Shown: positions 10,411 through 21,607 of the stretch, piece by piece | How positions within the stretch are numbered: the stretch's first letter is position 1 | Layout: the number at the start of each line of letters is the position of its first letter | DNA from: Acanthochromis polyacanthus | Taxonomy: Eukaryota > Chordata > Actinopteri > Pomacentridae | Length of the DNA: 64,000 nucleotides | Reading direction: 5' to 3' | Assembly (NCBI RefSeq): GCF_021347895.1 | Contig: NC_067123.1 | Span: 38,489,571-38,553,570, forward strand | Notes under the pieces: model-generated | Database searches by the model: none | Seen by the model: only the letters and a program-made list of their open reading frames with translations | What the model was told of the DNA's origin: nothing | Program-made: the position numbers and the translations under genes

Positions 10411-11087
10411 AAGGGGAACTTCGTTTTTTTTCAACCTGGGGTCTGTTTTCATGTCATTTCATACAAGTGAGTGATGGAGAAATGAATTTTCAACATAGCT
10501 CCAGTATTTAGCCAGGCAGGCAGCTTAGCAGCTCAGCTAGCAGCTCAGCTAGCGAAAAGTATGGGGCAACTGGCCTCCCCCGCATCAAAGTCCGCCCTAA
10601 CGTGCTTTTTTTCCCCACACTGACCTCCACATTACCTGGTGATCGCTCTTTGTTGTGGTCTGTATCCAAATCTCAGGACGCTAGAAAGCAAATCTCGTTC
10701 CGAAATCGCGCGATAGCTCGCGCCAAAACACCGGTTTTGCTTTCTAGCGTCCTGAGCTTTCGATACAGACCACAACAAAGAGCGATCTCCAGGTAATGTG
10801 GAGGTTTTCGTTCACTTCTCATCTCTAGTATGTTGTGGGACACTCGTTGAGACTATCCGAGCCGGTCAGTGTGGGAAAAAAGCACGTTAGGGCGGACTTT
10901 GATACGGGGGGGCAAGTTGCCTCATACTTTTCGCTAGCTGAGCTGCTAGCTGAGCTGCTAAGCTGAGCTGCTAAGCTGCCTGCCTGGCTAAATACTGGAG
11001 CTATGTCGAAAATTCATTTCTCCGTCACTCACATGTATGAAATGACATGAAAACAGACCCCAGGTTGAAAAAAACGAAGTTCCCCTT
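10411..11087. mobile_element. Foldback DNA element with ~280-bp inverted repeats, TA target
   Basis: The left half, from AAGGGGAACTTCG to AGGACGCTAGAAAGCAAA, is repeated inverted in the right half, ending CGAAGTTCCCCTT. TA flanks both ends (10409-10410 and 11088-11089). The right arm has about 58 extra bases (starting TTTTCGTTCAC) that the left arm lacks. A short tandem AGCTCAGCTAGC stretch lies in both arms. There is no coding capacity. It lies in intron 3, about 270 bases upstream (in transcript order) of exon 4. Confidence 0.88.
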
Positions 11088-11089
11088 TA

Positions 11090-11553
11090 CCTTCAACAGA
11101 CAGCTGCACCACACCATGGGAGTTTCATCCAACAGCCAACAAATACTATTTCTTTTGATTAGCAATTCTTTTATCTGACAAAGTAAGGAGTCACCCTTAC
11201 TAATATTACTGGATAAAAAGAATTGCTAATTAAATATAAGACAATGACAAAATGAGCATAATCAAATACATACACCAATATGCTGATGACCCTGTGCTTT
11301 ATGCCAACATCTCAGTCAATCAAAAAGATGTTTAAAATTAAAATAAACCTAAACATATTCATAAGTAGAAACACCTAGAAAGCAGAGAAAATTCAGCGTA
11401 ATCCATCAACATGTTCAGGCATCATCTGTAAAACCATCATGTGTATTTAAGAGCCGTTTGAAAACACGCATTCTTAAAGAAGAAAATCAAACTTTAAATG
11501 TGACTGAAATGTGTCGGACATTGGAAAATCTGACACTGCAATATTTATTTTTT
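11090..11553 (-). other. Intron 3 of osbpl10, unassigned
   Basis: AT-rich sequence between the foldback element and the BED-finger hAT element; nothing recognised. Confidence 0.5.
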
Positions 11554-11561
11554 TCTGAATC

Positions 11562-12108
11562 TAGGGCTGGGGGATATGGCCAAAAAAAATCTTGATTTTT
11601 TTAGTCATCTTGAATGATTACGATTTTAATGGATTTTTGTTGTTTCTTTGCGGTCTGTTTGCTATGGCTAGTGCTAGCCATGCCGCACTCCCATAGCTGC
11701 CAGCACTCTTCCCATTCTTTAGGATGCCTCTGTCCGAGGTGCAGAAAGAGGTTAGTTGTGCTGCTACTCTTCGTTTTCACAGTACTTTTGCAAACCTTGC
11801 ACATGACTGTAGTTTGCTCTGTGTCAGTCTTGTCAAAGCCGAACCACTTCCATATAATCGATGTAACATGAGGCCCTTTTCTCGCGAACAACTCTTCGTC
11901 TGCTGTTCTGTCCGCCATGATGGGGGTGTGAGTGTTTTGGTGGAAAGAGATGAGAGGCGGAAGCAAACGCCAGTGCACAAGTCACGAAAGGCAGAAGAAG
12001 AATCTGTACTGTTATATATTTAAGCTCGCCTCGATTTTACGATTTGGCAAATTTTCAAATCGTCGGGTTTTAAAAATGCGAATTAATTCGATTTATCGCC
12101 CAGCCCTA
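11562..12108 (-). mobile_element. Short hAT element retaining a BED finger, 8-bp TSD
   Basis: The ends TAGGGCTGGGGGAT and ATCGCCCAGCCCTA bound 547 bp. The perfect target duplication TCTGAATC flanks it at 11554-11561 and 12109-12116. This hAT terminal repeat (TAGGGCTGGGCGAT) is shared with the longer element at 27726. The interior holds only the N-terminal DNA-binding part of a transposase; the catalytic region is deleted. Confidence 0.93.
11601..11978 (-). pseudogene. BED zinc-finger ORF of a truncated hAT transposase
   Basis: An open frame of 125 codons on the minus strand; the likely native start is the internal Met at codon 21 (MADRTADEEL). It carries a complete BED finger: SIIWKWFGF, then Cys60-x2-Cys63, and His80-x4-His85 within LFLHLGQRHP. 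In ZBED/hAT transposases this domain binds the transposon ends. The frame ends inside the element soon after the finger, so no dimerisation or catalytic domain follows. It could at most make a DNA-binding peptide that competes with a transposase; I have no evidence that it is expressed. Confidence 0.7.
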
Positions 12109-12116
12109 TCTGAATC

Positions 12117-14601
12117 TAAACAAAATTGTCCCCAAAACTTCTCGCTTAATGAATATCCACACATTAATAGACGCTGCAATTTACCGACGGTCCCTAAACG
12201 CCTCACATTCTCAGCGACACAGAGAAGATTCTAGTCTCCATTCTGTTAGTGAAGAGCAGCAGCTCAGACAGATGTGTGGCAAAAAAAAAATTGACAAGAG
12301 TGAAATCAGGTCAGATTGAACAGAGAAACAGTAATGTCCGTGTTGAGCTAAAATCTCTCCAATGAACCCTTAATAAGCCTCACAAAGCGAGGATTTGTAG
12401 CAGAACAGCTGCATTGCACTGCATCAGATTGTACAGATGTTCCTAATTACGCTGGTCATCAAACAAGCTCCAAAACACCGTACAAACACAGCTACAGCCT
12501 CAACTTCAAAACCAAAAGTTTTATAAAGAAGCAACAGTAAAGTTTGGATTATTTCTCCGGCTCATGCGCCGCTGGTTTCCATGTTGTCACCACCAGCAGT
12601 GGAGCTCCACGAGGAACTCTATAACAAGCCTCATTCTCCACTGGATCAGGGGAACAGGAATACACCCCACAGAGATACAGTCGCTCACACACAGACGCAC
12701 ACTAATCCCTGAAGCCCACGCGAACGCAGAAAAAAAAACACCCAAATATTAATCCATGAAACCCGTATTTTAAAAAGAGAGCAGCTGTGGATGAAGGCGG
12801 TTCTACTACACTCGACATAATCTGTCAGGACGATATGAAGAGGACAGTTTAGCTCGACATAAAGCGGCAGCAGCGACTGCACCGCATTTCCATAAATCAC
12901 TGAGTCTTATGTCAATGGAGCTGCCAGAAATACTCCCGAATTAGACGAGCAAGACAAGTTTCACACGAGCTCTGCAGAGGGAGTCGATCCTGAATTTTTC
13001 ATTTTTTCCACCCCCCTCTTCTGCTGCCTGTTTGACTTATTTTCCTCACTTGTCATCTGTTTTTGGGTCTCATTTTTGCTTCCTACCTTTCATTAATTGC
13101 CTCTTTATCGAGTCGTCTGCTTCGTTAGAAAGTCAGACGCTCAAAGTTTGTTTTCCAAGCCGCCGTCTGCGGAGACGTGGCATTTATCGGGCTGACATTT
13201 ATTAAGGTCTGAGGCTGCAGATTTGTTCGGCCTGATAAGCCTTCGGGTAGAGAAAGTGGAGGAGAGTCTGGAAATGAAAGAAAGCTCTGAATAACACATG
13301 AAAGAAGACGATGATGATGCATGTGGAGCGTTGAAATTGAAGCCCTCCTACTCAGCTGATTCAGTCATTACTTTCATGTCGTCCGTTTCTGCTCGTTTCA
13401 TCAGAATGAAAGTTCAAACCCCAAAATGCAACTAATTAGTGAATCCATTACCTAAAAGCTATTAGGACATCAGCGTCTTCATGGGTGTATTTTAATTATA
13501 TTACAAGCAAATCTCCATAATTAGGCTTCGTACAGTGTACAGCTGCAACAGTTGTCTGGTCCTTAATTACAAGTATTATTATTATTTTTAACTATTTAAT
13601 TATCATTTTGATCGTTAAATATTTGACCCGAGTAATTTTTGTTCTCAAATTCCACATTTATTTCCTCTTCTATGACATTAAACAAGACAACTGAGGACAT
13701 TAATTTGAACTTTCAGGAACACTAATCAACATTTTTACCCATTTTCTAATATTTTTTGGACCAAACGACCAACTGAGAAAATAACCAGGTGACTGAACAA
13801 CAATAAAAATAATTATTAGTTGCAAGAACTTGTTAAGTAATTAGAAGAAATAGCATTTTAGTGCATCAGGATTAAGGAACAGTGAAAGCAAGACAAAAAA
13901 AAAATCTGGTAAGATTTTAAATATCCAGTAATAAAAATTCAGAATTGCATCTCTGTTTTGAAAATCCATGTCCAAGTTTGTAAAGTTCCTCCCAAACACT
14001 CAGACAGGAAGTGAGTTTAAAACCAGCGATTCACTAAATGGGACTAAAGAAAAGAAGAAAAACAAAACAAAAAACTAAATGTTTCAGTTCGTAAATCTAC
14101 TGGCTGGAAGTTTTATGAGGAACTCTTTATGGATAGAATCACGTTAGCATCAGAGTTTAACAATTTATTTATATTATATTATTATAAAAAAAGGCAGTTT
14201 TAGCAGCTCAAGAACACGAGAGGAGAAAAGAATGTCAGGAAATAATGTTGGATTCACAGAAAACTGGAGTCTCGAGCGACTTTACGCCGTTTAAAATGAA
14301 AAAGACAGAGAAGGAATGTGTCACTAAAAGCCAGCAGAGCAACAGAAGTGAGAGGAGGAAGGCAGGACTTCCTTCAGGCACTTCAGAGGGTTTCCACCGA
14401 GTGGAGGGCTCAAACTGCTCATGAATCTAACCTGTAAAAATGGAAACTGTCACATTTATAAACAGACACCAGGGGACAGGATCCTCTGGGGAAGACTTTT
14501 CCGCTCGCTTGTCTTCCTGAGGAGCAGACCGAGAGGCCGGACCAGCGACATGTTTACATCTCTGTCAGCGTGTTGGAGTGTGTTTGTGGTTGTTGTGTTA
14601 C
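12117..14601 (-). other. Intron 3 of osbpl10, unassigned
   Basis: No exon, RNA gene or repeat family was recognised. A T-rich stretch near 13035-13090 (CTTGTCATCTG, GTCTCATTTTTGC) faintly recalls the minisatellite family but is too short to call. Confidence 0.5.
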
Positions 14602-14681
14602 CTTGGCACTGCTGTCCGAGTGACGTCTGGCACAAGCTTGGAGCTGACTGATCCAGAACTGCTGCTCCTTGGCGTCGGAGG
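14602..14681 (-). CDS. osbpl10: osbpl10 exon 3 (PH domain C-terminal helix)
   Basis: This 80-bp exon completes Ala154 and encodes residues 155-180. It reads SDAKEQQFWISQLQACARRH and then SDSSAK, ending in phase 0. The segment is the C-terminal alpha helix that closes a PH domain, with the invariant Trp in FWISQL. The acceptor is TTCGCAG|CC. The donor AAG|GTAACA is weak after +4. Its frame joins exon 2 exactly (G|CC gives Ala), matching the LRAADAKE-type junction of mammalian ORP10. Exons 4 and 5 both begin in phase 0, so exon 3 can be joined to either one without changing frame. Confidence 0.95.
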
Positions 14682-14865
14682 CTGCGAAGGAAAGCAGAAC
14701 GAAATGTAAGTATGAAGACTAAACACTTTCACCGCCGAGAGAAGCCTACATACACCGGTAAAGACCATGACTATCATGACCGTTTGAGTTTCCAAAGACT
14801 GATAGAATGACTGAAATATGTTTGTCACAAAAAAAAAGAAAAAACATCCGACAATCTGGTTCTCT

Positions 14866-16030
14866 CATAGATTATATAATTGTGGGACTTTTTGTAACAT
14901 AGTTGACAGGTATCAACACACAAAACAACCACAAAAAGACTCAACATGACCACAAAATACACATAATGACAACAAAAACGACACAAAGTGACCACAGATA
15001 AACACAAAATGACTTGAGATGCATAATTAGCATAAAAAAGATACAAAATGATGGGAGAGACACAAAATAACTACAAAAAGTTGCAAAATGACCAAAAAAG
15101 GCCTAAAATGCCAAGAAAACAGACTGAAAACAGCCAAGAAGGAAACAAAATAAGCACAAAGACACACAAAACAATCGCAAAAAGACATAACATGACCACA
15201 AAAATGCACATAATGACAAAAAATGACACAAAATTACCACAGAAACGCACAACATGACTCGGTGAGACAGACAACTATCATATAAAGATACAAAATGACA
15301 AGAGACACACAAAATAACTACAAAAAGTTGCAAAATGATCACAAAAAATGCACAAAATGACCACAAAAAGACCTAAAATGCCCACAAAACAGACTGAAAA
15401 CGACCAAGAAAGAAACAAAATAAGCACAAAGACACACAAAACAATCGCAAAAAGACATAACATGACCACAAAAATGCACATAATGACAAAAAATGACACA
15501 AAATTACCACAGAAACGCACAACATGACTCGGTGAGACAGACAACTATCATATAAAGATACAAAATGACAAGAGACACACAAAATAACTACAAAAATGCA
15601 AAATGACCACAAAAACACCTAAAATCATCACAAACCGACTGAAAACAGTGATAAAAATGCTCAAAATGAACACAAAGCGGTCTGAAAATGACCAAAAAGG
15701 GAACCAGATGACCATAAAGACACACAAAACAACCACAAAAAGGCACAACATGACCACAAAAATGCACATAATGACACAAAATTACACAAAATTACCACAG
15801 AAACACACAACATGACTCAGTGAGACAGACAACTATCATATAAAGATACAAAATGATGACAGAAAATTGCAAAATGACCACAAAAATGCACAAAATGACC
15901 ACAAAAAACTTAAAATGTCCACAAAACAGACTGAAAATGACCAAAAAATTAAAGAAAATGAGCAGGTCATGTTATTTGGATTTAAGACACTTCCTTCAGA
16001 GGTGATGTAAGAAGCTGTGTTAATCAAATT
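14866..16030 (+). mobile_element. GTCAATA-family MITE filled by minisatellite (array H)
   Basis: The left edge ATTATATAATTGTGGGACTT matches the 5' end of the MITE at 7174 after its first bases. The right edge GAGCAGGTCATGTTATTTGG matches the MITE interior. Between TAGTTGACA and GAGCAGGTC, where the 7174 copy has ordinary sequence, this copy has a minisatellite of about 1 kb. It lies directly upstream of exon 3 in intron 2. Confidence 0.8.
14911..15955 (+). repeat. ACAAAATGACC minisatellite array H with ~270-bp higher-order units
   Basis: Variants of ACAAAAATGACC and ACAAAAAGACC repeat in multiples of about 12 bases. A higher-order unit is visible. The blocks starting TAAGCACAAAGACACAC at 15151 and 15421 are near identical for over 150 bases (period 270). 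The box GAGACAGACAACTATCA occurs at 15264, 15534 and 15822. Confidence 0.93.
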
Positions 16031-16079
16031 TTCTTAGCGGCGTGACCTCTTCACTTTCTTGTGAGTGATTACTATTGAC

Positions 16080-17190
16080 TACAGCTGGTGACCCCTTTAA
16101 ATAGGATCCACTCATTAAACCACAAACACTATAATGAGGTAGTCTGAGGGGCCGAGTATAGATCTCAAAAAGCAAATCATTGATTTAAGCACATCAAGAA
16201 GGTCGCTTGGGAGCCATTTCAAAGCAGCTACAGATCCCAAAAACATCTGCGCAAACAACTGTAAGTATATAGTCCATGGTCCAGTTGTGTCACTGCTATA
16301 ATCAAGAAGAAAACACAAACTGTCATCTGCTGCTGAGAGACGACTGGCGAGGATTGTCAAGAGTCAACCGACGATCCCAAAAAAGCAGGTTTGCTGCTGG
16401 AATACTGGTGTCAGTGTTTTCCATCACAAAGAGCTCCTGAAACAGCATCTTTAATAGGGTGGACCCGAATATCCGAATATTCGTTCACTACGGCGGTATC
16501 CGGATATTAATTTTGGTATCCGAATATTCGCCCCCCTGCCACAAGCCCCGCCCCCCATCGGACGTTACGGGGCGGAACGAATATTCGGACATTCGTCTTT
16601 AATAGGGTCCAAATATCCGGAGGCCAGAAACCACTATTTGGGCCCGCCCTAATCTTTAAAGGCTCCACATGACCTTCTGGAGTTCTGGTTTGTGGTTAGA
16701 TAAAACAAAAACTGGGCCACAATCCGGCAACAATGACCAGAAATGTGTTTGGAGGCAAGAAGTCCTTAAATCCGTGAAGCATGGTGGTGGTATTATCATG
16801 CTCTGGAGCTGTTTCCTACCAATAGAACTGCTGCTTTATACAAAATAAAAGGACAATTAAAGCCACTTCCTGCTTTAAGAACCCGCAAACTGTGATGAAG
16901 AAACAAGTCTGCGTCAGAAAACCAACAAATTTAGTTGAATTGCAGCAAGTTAGCTACCAAAACGTCCACACATTTAACCAAATATTCGTTGTATGTGTAT
17001 GTTTGACTCAGCAAATGTCAAATTTCCAGAAGACCTGTAGCAAATTTATGAAAGAGCCAAAATGCATGACTGCTTTTGTTGTTTTGTGACAAAGATGCAC
17101 GGGTTTCAATAATTCCATCATAGAAAATTCTGAGTTAAGAGACACTGGAAACATTAGAAGCGTACGTAAACTTTTGTTCGCCGAGTTCAG
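16080..17190 (+). pseudogene. Tc1/mariner transposase relic, split by a MITE
   Basis: Broken plus-strand frames give IIDLSTSRRSLGAISKQLQ (helix-turn-helix region) and later HHGPVV, RRLARIVKSQP and PKKQVCCWNTG. After the nested MITE come EFWFVVR, WATIRQQ, CLEA and a VKHGGGSIMLW-like segment. The right side ends near GTACGTAAACTTTTGTTCG, similar to a Tc1 end. Several frameshifts and stops are present, and the catalytic triad is not intact. Confidence 0.7.
16455..16651. mobile_element. 197-bp MITE (TAGGGTGGACCCGAATA), 8-bp TSD, nested in Tc1
   Basis: It is flanked by ATCTTTAA at 16447-16454 and 16652-16659. The ends are TAGGGTGGACCCGAATATCC and GGGCCCGCCCTA. The interior is rich in GAATATTCG-type palindromes. 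It matches the 54236-54866 element in inverted orientation and is a shorter deletion form of it. Confidence 0.92.
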
Positions 17191-17862
17191 TCTCAGGTCA
17201 AGTAAATTTAAGAAACCCGTCTGCCTTTAAGTGTACTACCGTTCTGGTTTTATTACCGTACTGTGACTTCCATCGGCGCAGATTAACTTTTAAATTATTG
17301 CCCAGGATCCATCCAGAGCAGCTGGAGGAAGAAGAAACTCATGCAAACAGGGTTCTTTTAAAATCTGAGACTCATCCTAAGCTGGTTTTATTCAATGAAC
17401 TGTCATGTTTTAGAGCCAAACTACTGTTCAGAAGGGATGCCGACAACACAGAGTCAAAGGTTAAAAGTGCAAATGTTGAATTGCTGTAATATTTAAGACG
17501 CTCAGGTCAGGTTCTTTCCATATTCTCAAGGAATTTTTATTCGTAATACATTCCAGCTGGTAAATAAATAGTGTACTAATTCCGGAAGACAGTATTTTAA
17601 TATTATTTTTAGCAACAGAAGAGTAAATTTATAATATTCCTGCCTGTGAACGATAAATTAAACCTTAATGTTGGGTAATAAAATGGACTAAACTTTAAGT
17701 CAGCGCTTAAAGTTAAAGTCAGATGGAGAACAAAAATAGCTGAGATAAAAATAAATGTTTTCCTTTTGGGATCTGATGTAAATTTTCTGAGGAAGGATGA
17801 GGTCAACAAGGAGAGAAAAGTATTTATGTGTGTTTTTGTTGCTTATAGTTCAGGCTGTAAAG
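17191..17862 (-). other. Intron 2 of osbpl10, unassigned
   Basis: AT-rich sequence with no recognised element. Confidence 0.5.
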
Positions 17863-19529
17863 CAGGAAGGTCAAATTCATTCTAGTTCAGGTTCCACATT
17901 CAGCCCGATTTCATCTCTGGTGATCTGGACCAGTAAAAATCACCGATAAATCATGACAACTCCAATGTTTCCCTCTGTTTTAGAGCAAAAAAATATGTGT
18001 TCCCAAAATGTTCATGTTTAAGGAATTATCTTTTTACAGAACATCATGAACAACCTGAAATTTATGAAGAGAAATAAGTGAAGTTTAGTCACCTGGAACT
18101 GAACGATATAGTGTTTTACTTTATGATCAAAACGACGAAAGTCAGACAAAAATATAATAAAAACAAGACAAAATATTACAAAAACAAGACGCAAAACGAC
18201 AAAAAATGAGACAAACGACACAAAACAAAGAGATAAAAAATTAGACAAAAAATTTACAAAAAGACAAAAAATGGACTAACGACAAAAACGAGACAAAGAA
18301 ACCACAAATGACACAAAGACTAAAAATGACAAAAGTGACAAATAAAAGAAGAAAAAAGTAGAGTAAAAACACAAGCAAGACAAAGAAAATACAAAATGAC
18401 AAAAACGAGACACAAAGCGACAAATGACAGACAAAAACAACAAAAACACGACAAAATATTACAAAAATGAGACACAAAACAACAAAAAATGACACAAATG
18501 ACAAACCAGACAAAAAAAAAGACAAAATTCGACAAAAAAAAATTACAAAGTGACAAAAACGACAAAAACGAGACAAAAAAATACATAAATGACACAAGAG
18601 CAAAAATGACAAAAGCCAGAAAACAACAAACGAGTAACAACAGAAGCGGGACAACAACAAAAAAAAAAAACACAAAACCACCAAAATGAGAAACAAAACG
18701 ACAAAAAATGAGACAAATGACAGACAAAAACACAATAAAATGACAAAAACGAGACCAAAAATGACAAAAAAAATGAGACAAATGACATGAAACCAGACAA
18801 AAAAAAAAAGTGACAAAATTCGACAAAAAGTTACAAAGTGACAAAAATGGAGACAAAAAACAATTACACAAATGACAAGAGCAAAATGACAAAAGCCAGA
18901 AAACAACAAACAAGTAGAGTAACAACAGAAGCGGGACAAAAAAAAACAACACAAAACCACCAAAATGAGAAACAAAACGACAAAAAAAATTCCATGCCCG
19001 AGCCCCTAATGAGACAAATGACAGACAAACACACAATAAAATATGACAAAAACGAGACCAAAAATGACAAAAAAATGAGACAAATGACATGAAACCAGAC
19101 AAAAAAAAAGAGAAAAAATTTGACAAAAAGTTACAAAGTGACAAAAAAAATGGACAAACGACAAAAACGAGACAAAAAAATTACACAAATGACACAAGAG
19201 CAAAAATGACAAAAGCCAGAAAACAACAAAGAAGTAGAGTAACAACAGAAGCGGGACAAAAAAAACACAAAACCACAAAAATGAGAAACAAAACGACAAA
19301 GAAAATTAGACAAATGGCAAACAAAAACACAATAAAATGGCAAAATCGAGACCAAAAATGACAAAAGAACAATCTAATATTTTACTTTATGATCCAAACA
19401 ACTTGTCATGGTCTAGAAATGATTTTAAATCTGCAGTTAATGTCTTCTGTGATTTTTACACTTTGAGGGCCGGATTGGAGCCTCTGGAGGACCACTTTTG
19501 GCCCACGGGCCTCATGTTTGACCCCCCTG
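17863..19529. mobile_element. hAT-type element with large internal minisatellite
   Basis: The left end CAGGAAGGTCAAATTCATTC is a diverged form of the hAT terminal sequence seen at 1919. The right end CTCATGTTTGACCCCCCTG is the inverted counterpart of CAGGGGTGTCAAACATGAG. The sequence just inside the right end (CGGATTGG, AGGGCCGG) mirrors 1960-1985. Almost all of the interior is the array at 18126-19375. I could not find a matching target duplication. Confidence 0.75.
18126..19375 (+). repeat. GACAAAAATGAGAC minisatellite array
   Basis: A 1.25-kb array of ACAAAAATGAGAC, ACAAAACGACAAAA and similar words. A longer unit starting AAAAGCCAGAAAACAACAAA recurs at 18611, 18891 and 19211 (spacing 280 and 320) and includes AACAACAGAAGCGGGACAA. 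The reverse strand lacks stops over long stretches, giving spurious Phe/Cys/Val-rich frames of up to 274 codons. Confidence 0.93.
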
Positions 19530-20292
19530 CCCCAGACATCCGTGATGAGGACGACCTGCTGGGTGTCAACGATCTCATTTACTATCATAAAATGAGCGAC
19601 TCGCTGCTCATCTCCCTGAATATCTGATGCTGTTGCTTCCTGTCCTGAGGGCTGCCGTCTCATCTGGATCTCCTCATTTTCTCCTCTGTGCTAAATTAAA
19701 CATTCAGTATTCAGCAAACAGCGGCCGATTCATTTGGACGCTCTGAGCAGCGCAGGAAGCAGCTCGATCCTCTGCACGCTCATGGCTTTCCTCCTGTCGG
19801 CTGCTCTGATATCTGAACAAACAGACTTGCTGACTAACAGCTGCAGCAGAAGTCGCTGACTGTCGACACCCTGCAGGTCACACCGGAAGACGATATCCTT
19901 CTGATCCCATTTCACTGACTAATTATTAGAGAACAAGGTCTTGGATTTGACTGATAACGTTCAGAAAAGTTTCAGCTGGAGGTCGAATCGGTTGTTTCAC
20001 GTCATTTCTTTTTTAATACTTTCTGCTACTTAAGGAACCAAAACCGTCACATTATTAAGTACAAACATCTTTTAATCCACAAGATGCTCTGAAAACTCAC
20101 CACAAACAATCCTATCAGTCAGAAACAAAAGGGGAAGGTGTGCAGCAGCCAATCAGCACACCTGAGCACAAAGGTGCACTTGATGTATCCATCATGACAA
20201 CTAAAGCCTCGATTCAAACACATGAAAGTCAAACTGCATGAGTTTAAGCAGAAAAATGCATTTAAGGTTATTCAAGTGGAAGCTACTGATTT
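19530..20292 (-). other. Intron 2 of osbpl10, unassigned
   Basis: No gene or known repeat was recognised. Sequence 19540-19640 is somewhat GC-richer and open on both strands, but has no splice-bounded exon that fits osbpl10. Confidence 0.5.
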
Positions 20293-20945
20293 AGTCCATC
20301 TTTCCTTTTTGGTCATTTTAGTCCATTTTGTTTGCATTTTAGGTCTTTTTGTGGTAATTTTGCACATTTTTGTGGCCATTTTCAGTCTGTCTCTGTGGTC
20401 ATTTTGCATTGTTTTGTAATTATTTTGTAATTGTGTCTTTTTGTGGTTGTTTTGCAAGCCTTTGTGCTCATTTTGTAGCTTTTTTGGTCATTTTCAGACT
20501 GTTTTGTGGGGCATTTTAGGTCTTTTTGTGTTCATTTTCAGTTTTTTTGTGGTCATTTTGCGCCCCTTTCTGGCCGTTTTCAATCTGTTAGTGATCATTT
20601 TAGGTGTTTTTGTGGTCATTTTCCACATTTTTGTGGCCATTTTCATTCTGTTTATGATTATTTTAGGTGTTTTTGTGGTCATTTTGCATTTTTTGTAGTT
20701 ATTCTGTGTCTCTCTGGTCATTCTGTGTCTTTATACGATAATTATCTGTCTTACGGAGTCATTTTGTGCTTTTCTGTGGTCATTGTGTGTCATTTTTTGA
20801 GTTTTTGTGGTCGTCTTGTGTCTTTTTTGTTTGTTTTGCGTGTCTTTGTGCTCATTTTGTATCTTTTTTGTCATTTTCAGACTGTTTTGTGGGCATTTTA
20901 GGTCTCTTTGTGGTCATTTTCAGTTTTTTGTGGTCATTTTGCGCC
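20293..20945 (-). repeat. Inverted minisatellite array I (TTTTGTGGTCATTTT)
   Basis: This is the same family as array H but in opposite orientation: TTTTTGTGGTCATTTTGC and TTTTAGGTCTTTTTGTG words. The reverse complement of the marker box (GATAATTATCTGTCTTACGG) lies near 20740. I found no MITE ends around it. Confidence 0.92.
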
Positions 20946-21603
20946 CCTTTGAACTAATCATATAGAGTTTATATAAAGCGACACGAAATAAATCAGAGGG
21001 TTTGAAACATGACAAACAGGAGAGGAAATTAGAAATAAAGAATCTTTGATACACAGATCTGTTTTTAGGTTGTTGTGCTTTCTTTTAAATCTTACATTGT
21101 TGGACAGATGTTGGATAACGTCAACATTTTTTTGCAATTACACAGAGAAGTTTAAATGATTATTTTGTGGAACCATCTACAACTCATACGGATATGAAAG
21201 ACAAAGGTAAGAAACCACTGTTCTAATCTTTTACTGTGACTTGATATCTGATCAAACGTGTAAAAACTTCGTCCTAAAACGAACTACAGCAGTCAAGTAC
21301 ATGCAGTGGAGAAGAAAGAACCACATTTTACTCTGAAAGGTCAAGTAGTAAAATAGAAATACTCAAGTGAAGTACAAAATAAACCTCACAATCGTACGTA
21401 AGTACCGCGCCTGAGTAAATGTACCGAGTTAATTCCACCGCAGCACTCTGGTCTCTCTTCAAAAACACTGTTAAACTTTACAGAGTATCATTTATTCAGC
21501 TCCACAAGCATCAGATTCAAACATATTCTACCGACATAATGACTCATGACTCACAGCAAACGAACACTTTAAACTTCTGCTCAGCTCAAACAGTTGGATA
21601 AAC
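20946..21603 (-). other. Intron 2 of osbpl10, unassigned
   Basis: No feature was recognised between array I and the TTAA element. Confidence 0.5.
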
Positions 21604-21607
21604 TTAA

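Noticed and set aside
14911..15955. Regular spaced repeats resembling a CRISPR array
   Set aside because: Repeats are short, degenerate and tandem without unique spacers, and the genome is eukaryotic.
18241..19372. Open frames of up to 274 codons on the minus strand, very rich in Phe, Cys, Val and Ser, looking like membrane proteins
   Set aside because: They are reverse translations of the ACAAAATGAGAC minisatellite. The word length is near a multiple of three and the complement lacks stops, so long hydrophobic frames arise by default. The same happens in every array of this family (14.9-16.0, 25.7-26.2, 33.5-34.4, 35.2-36.2, 39.2-40.8, 46.5-46.9 kb).
19540..19640. Candidate extra osbpl10 exon in intron 2
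   Set aside because: No acceptor/donor pair in the required phase and no ORP10 sequence; exons 2 and 3 already join exactly.
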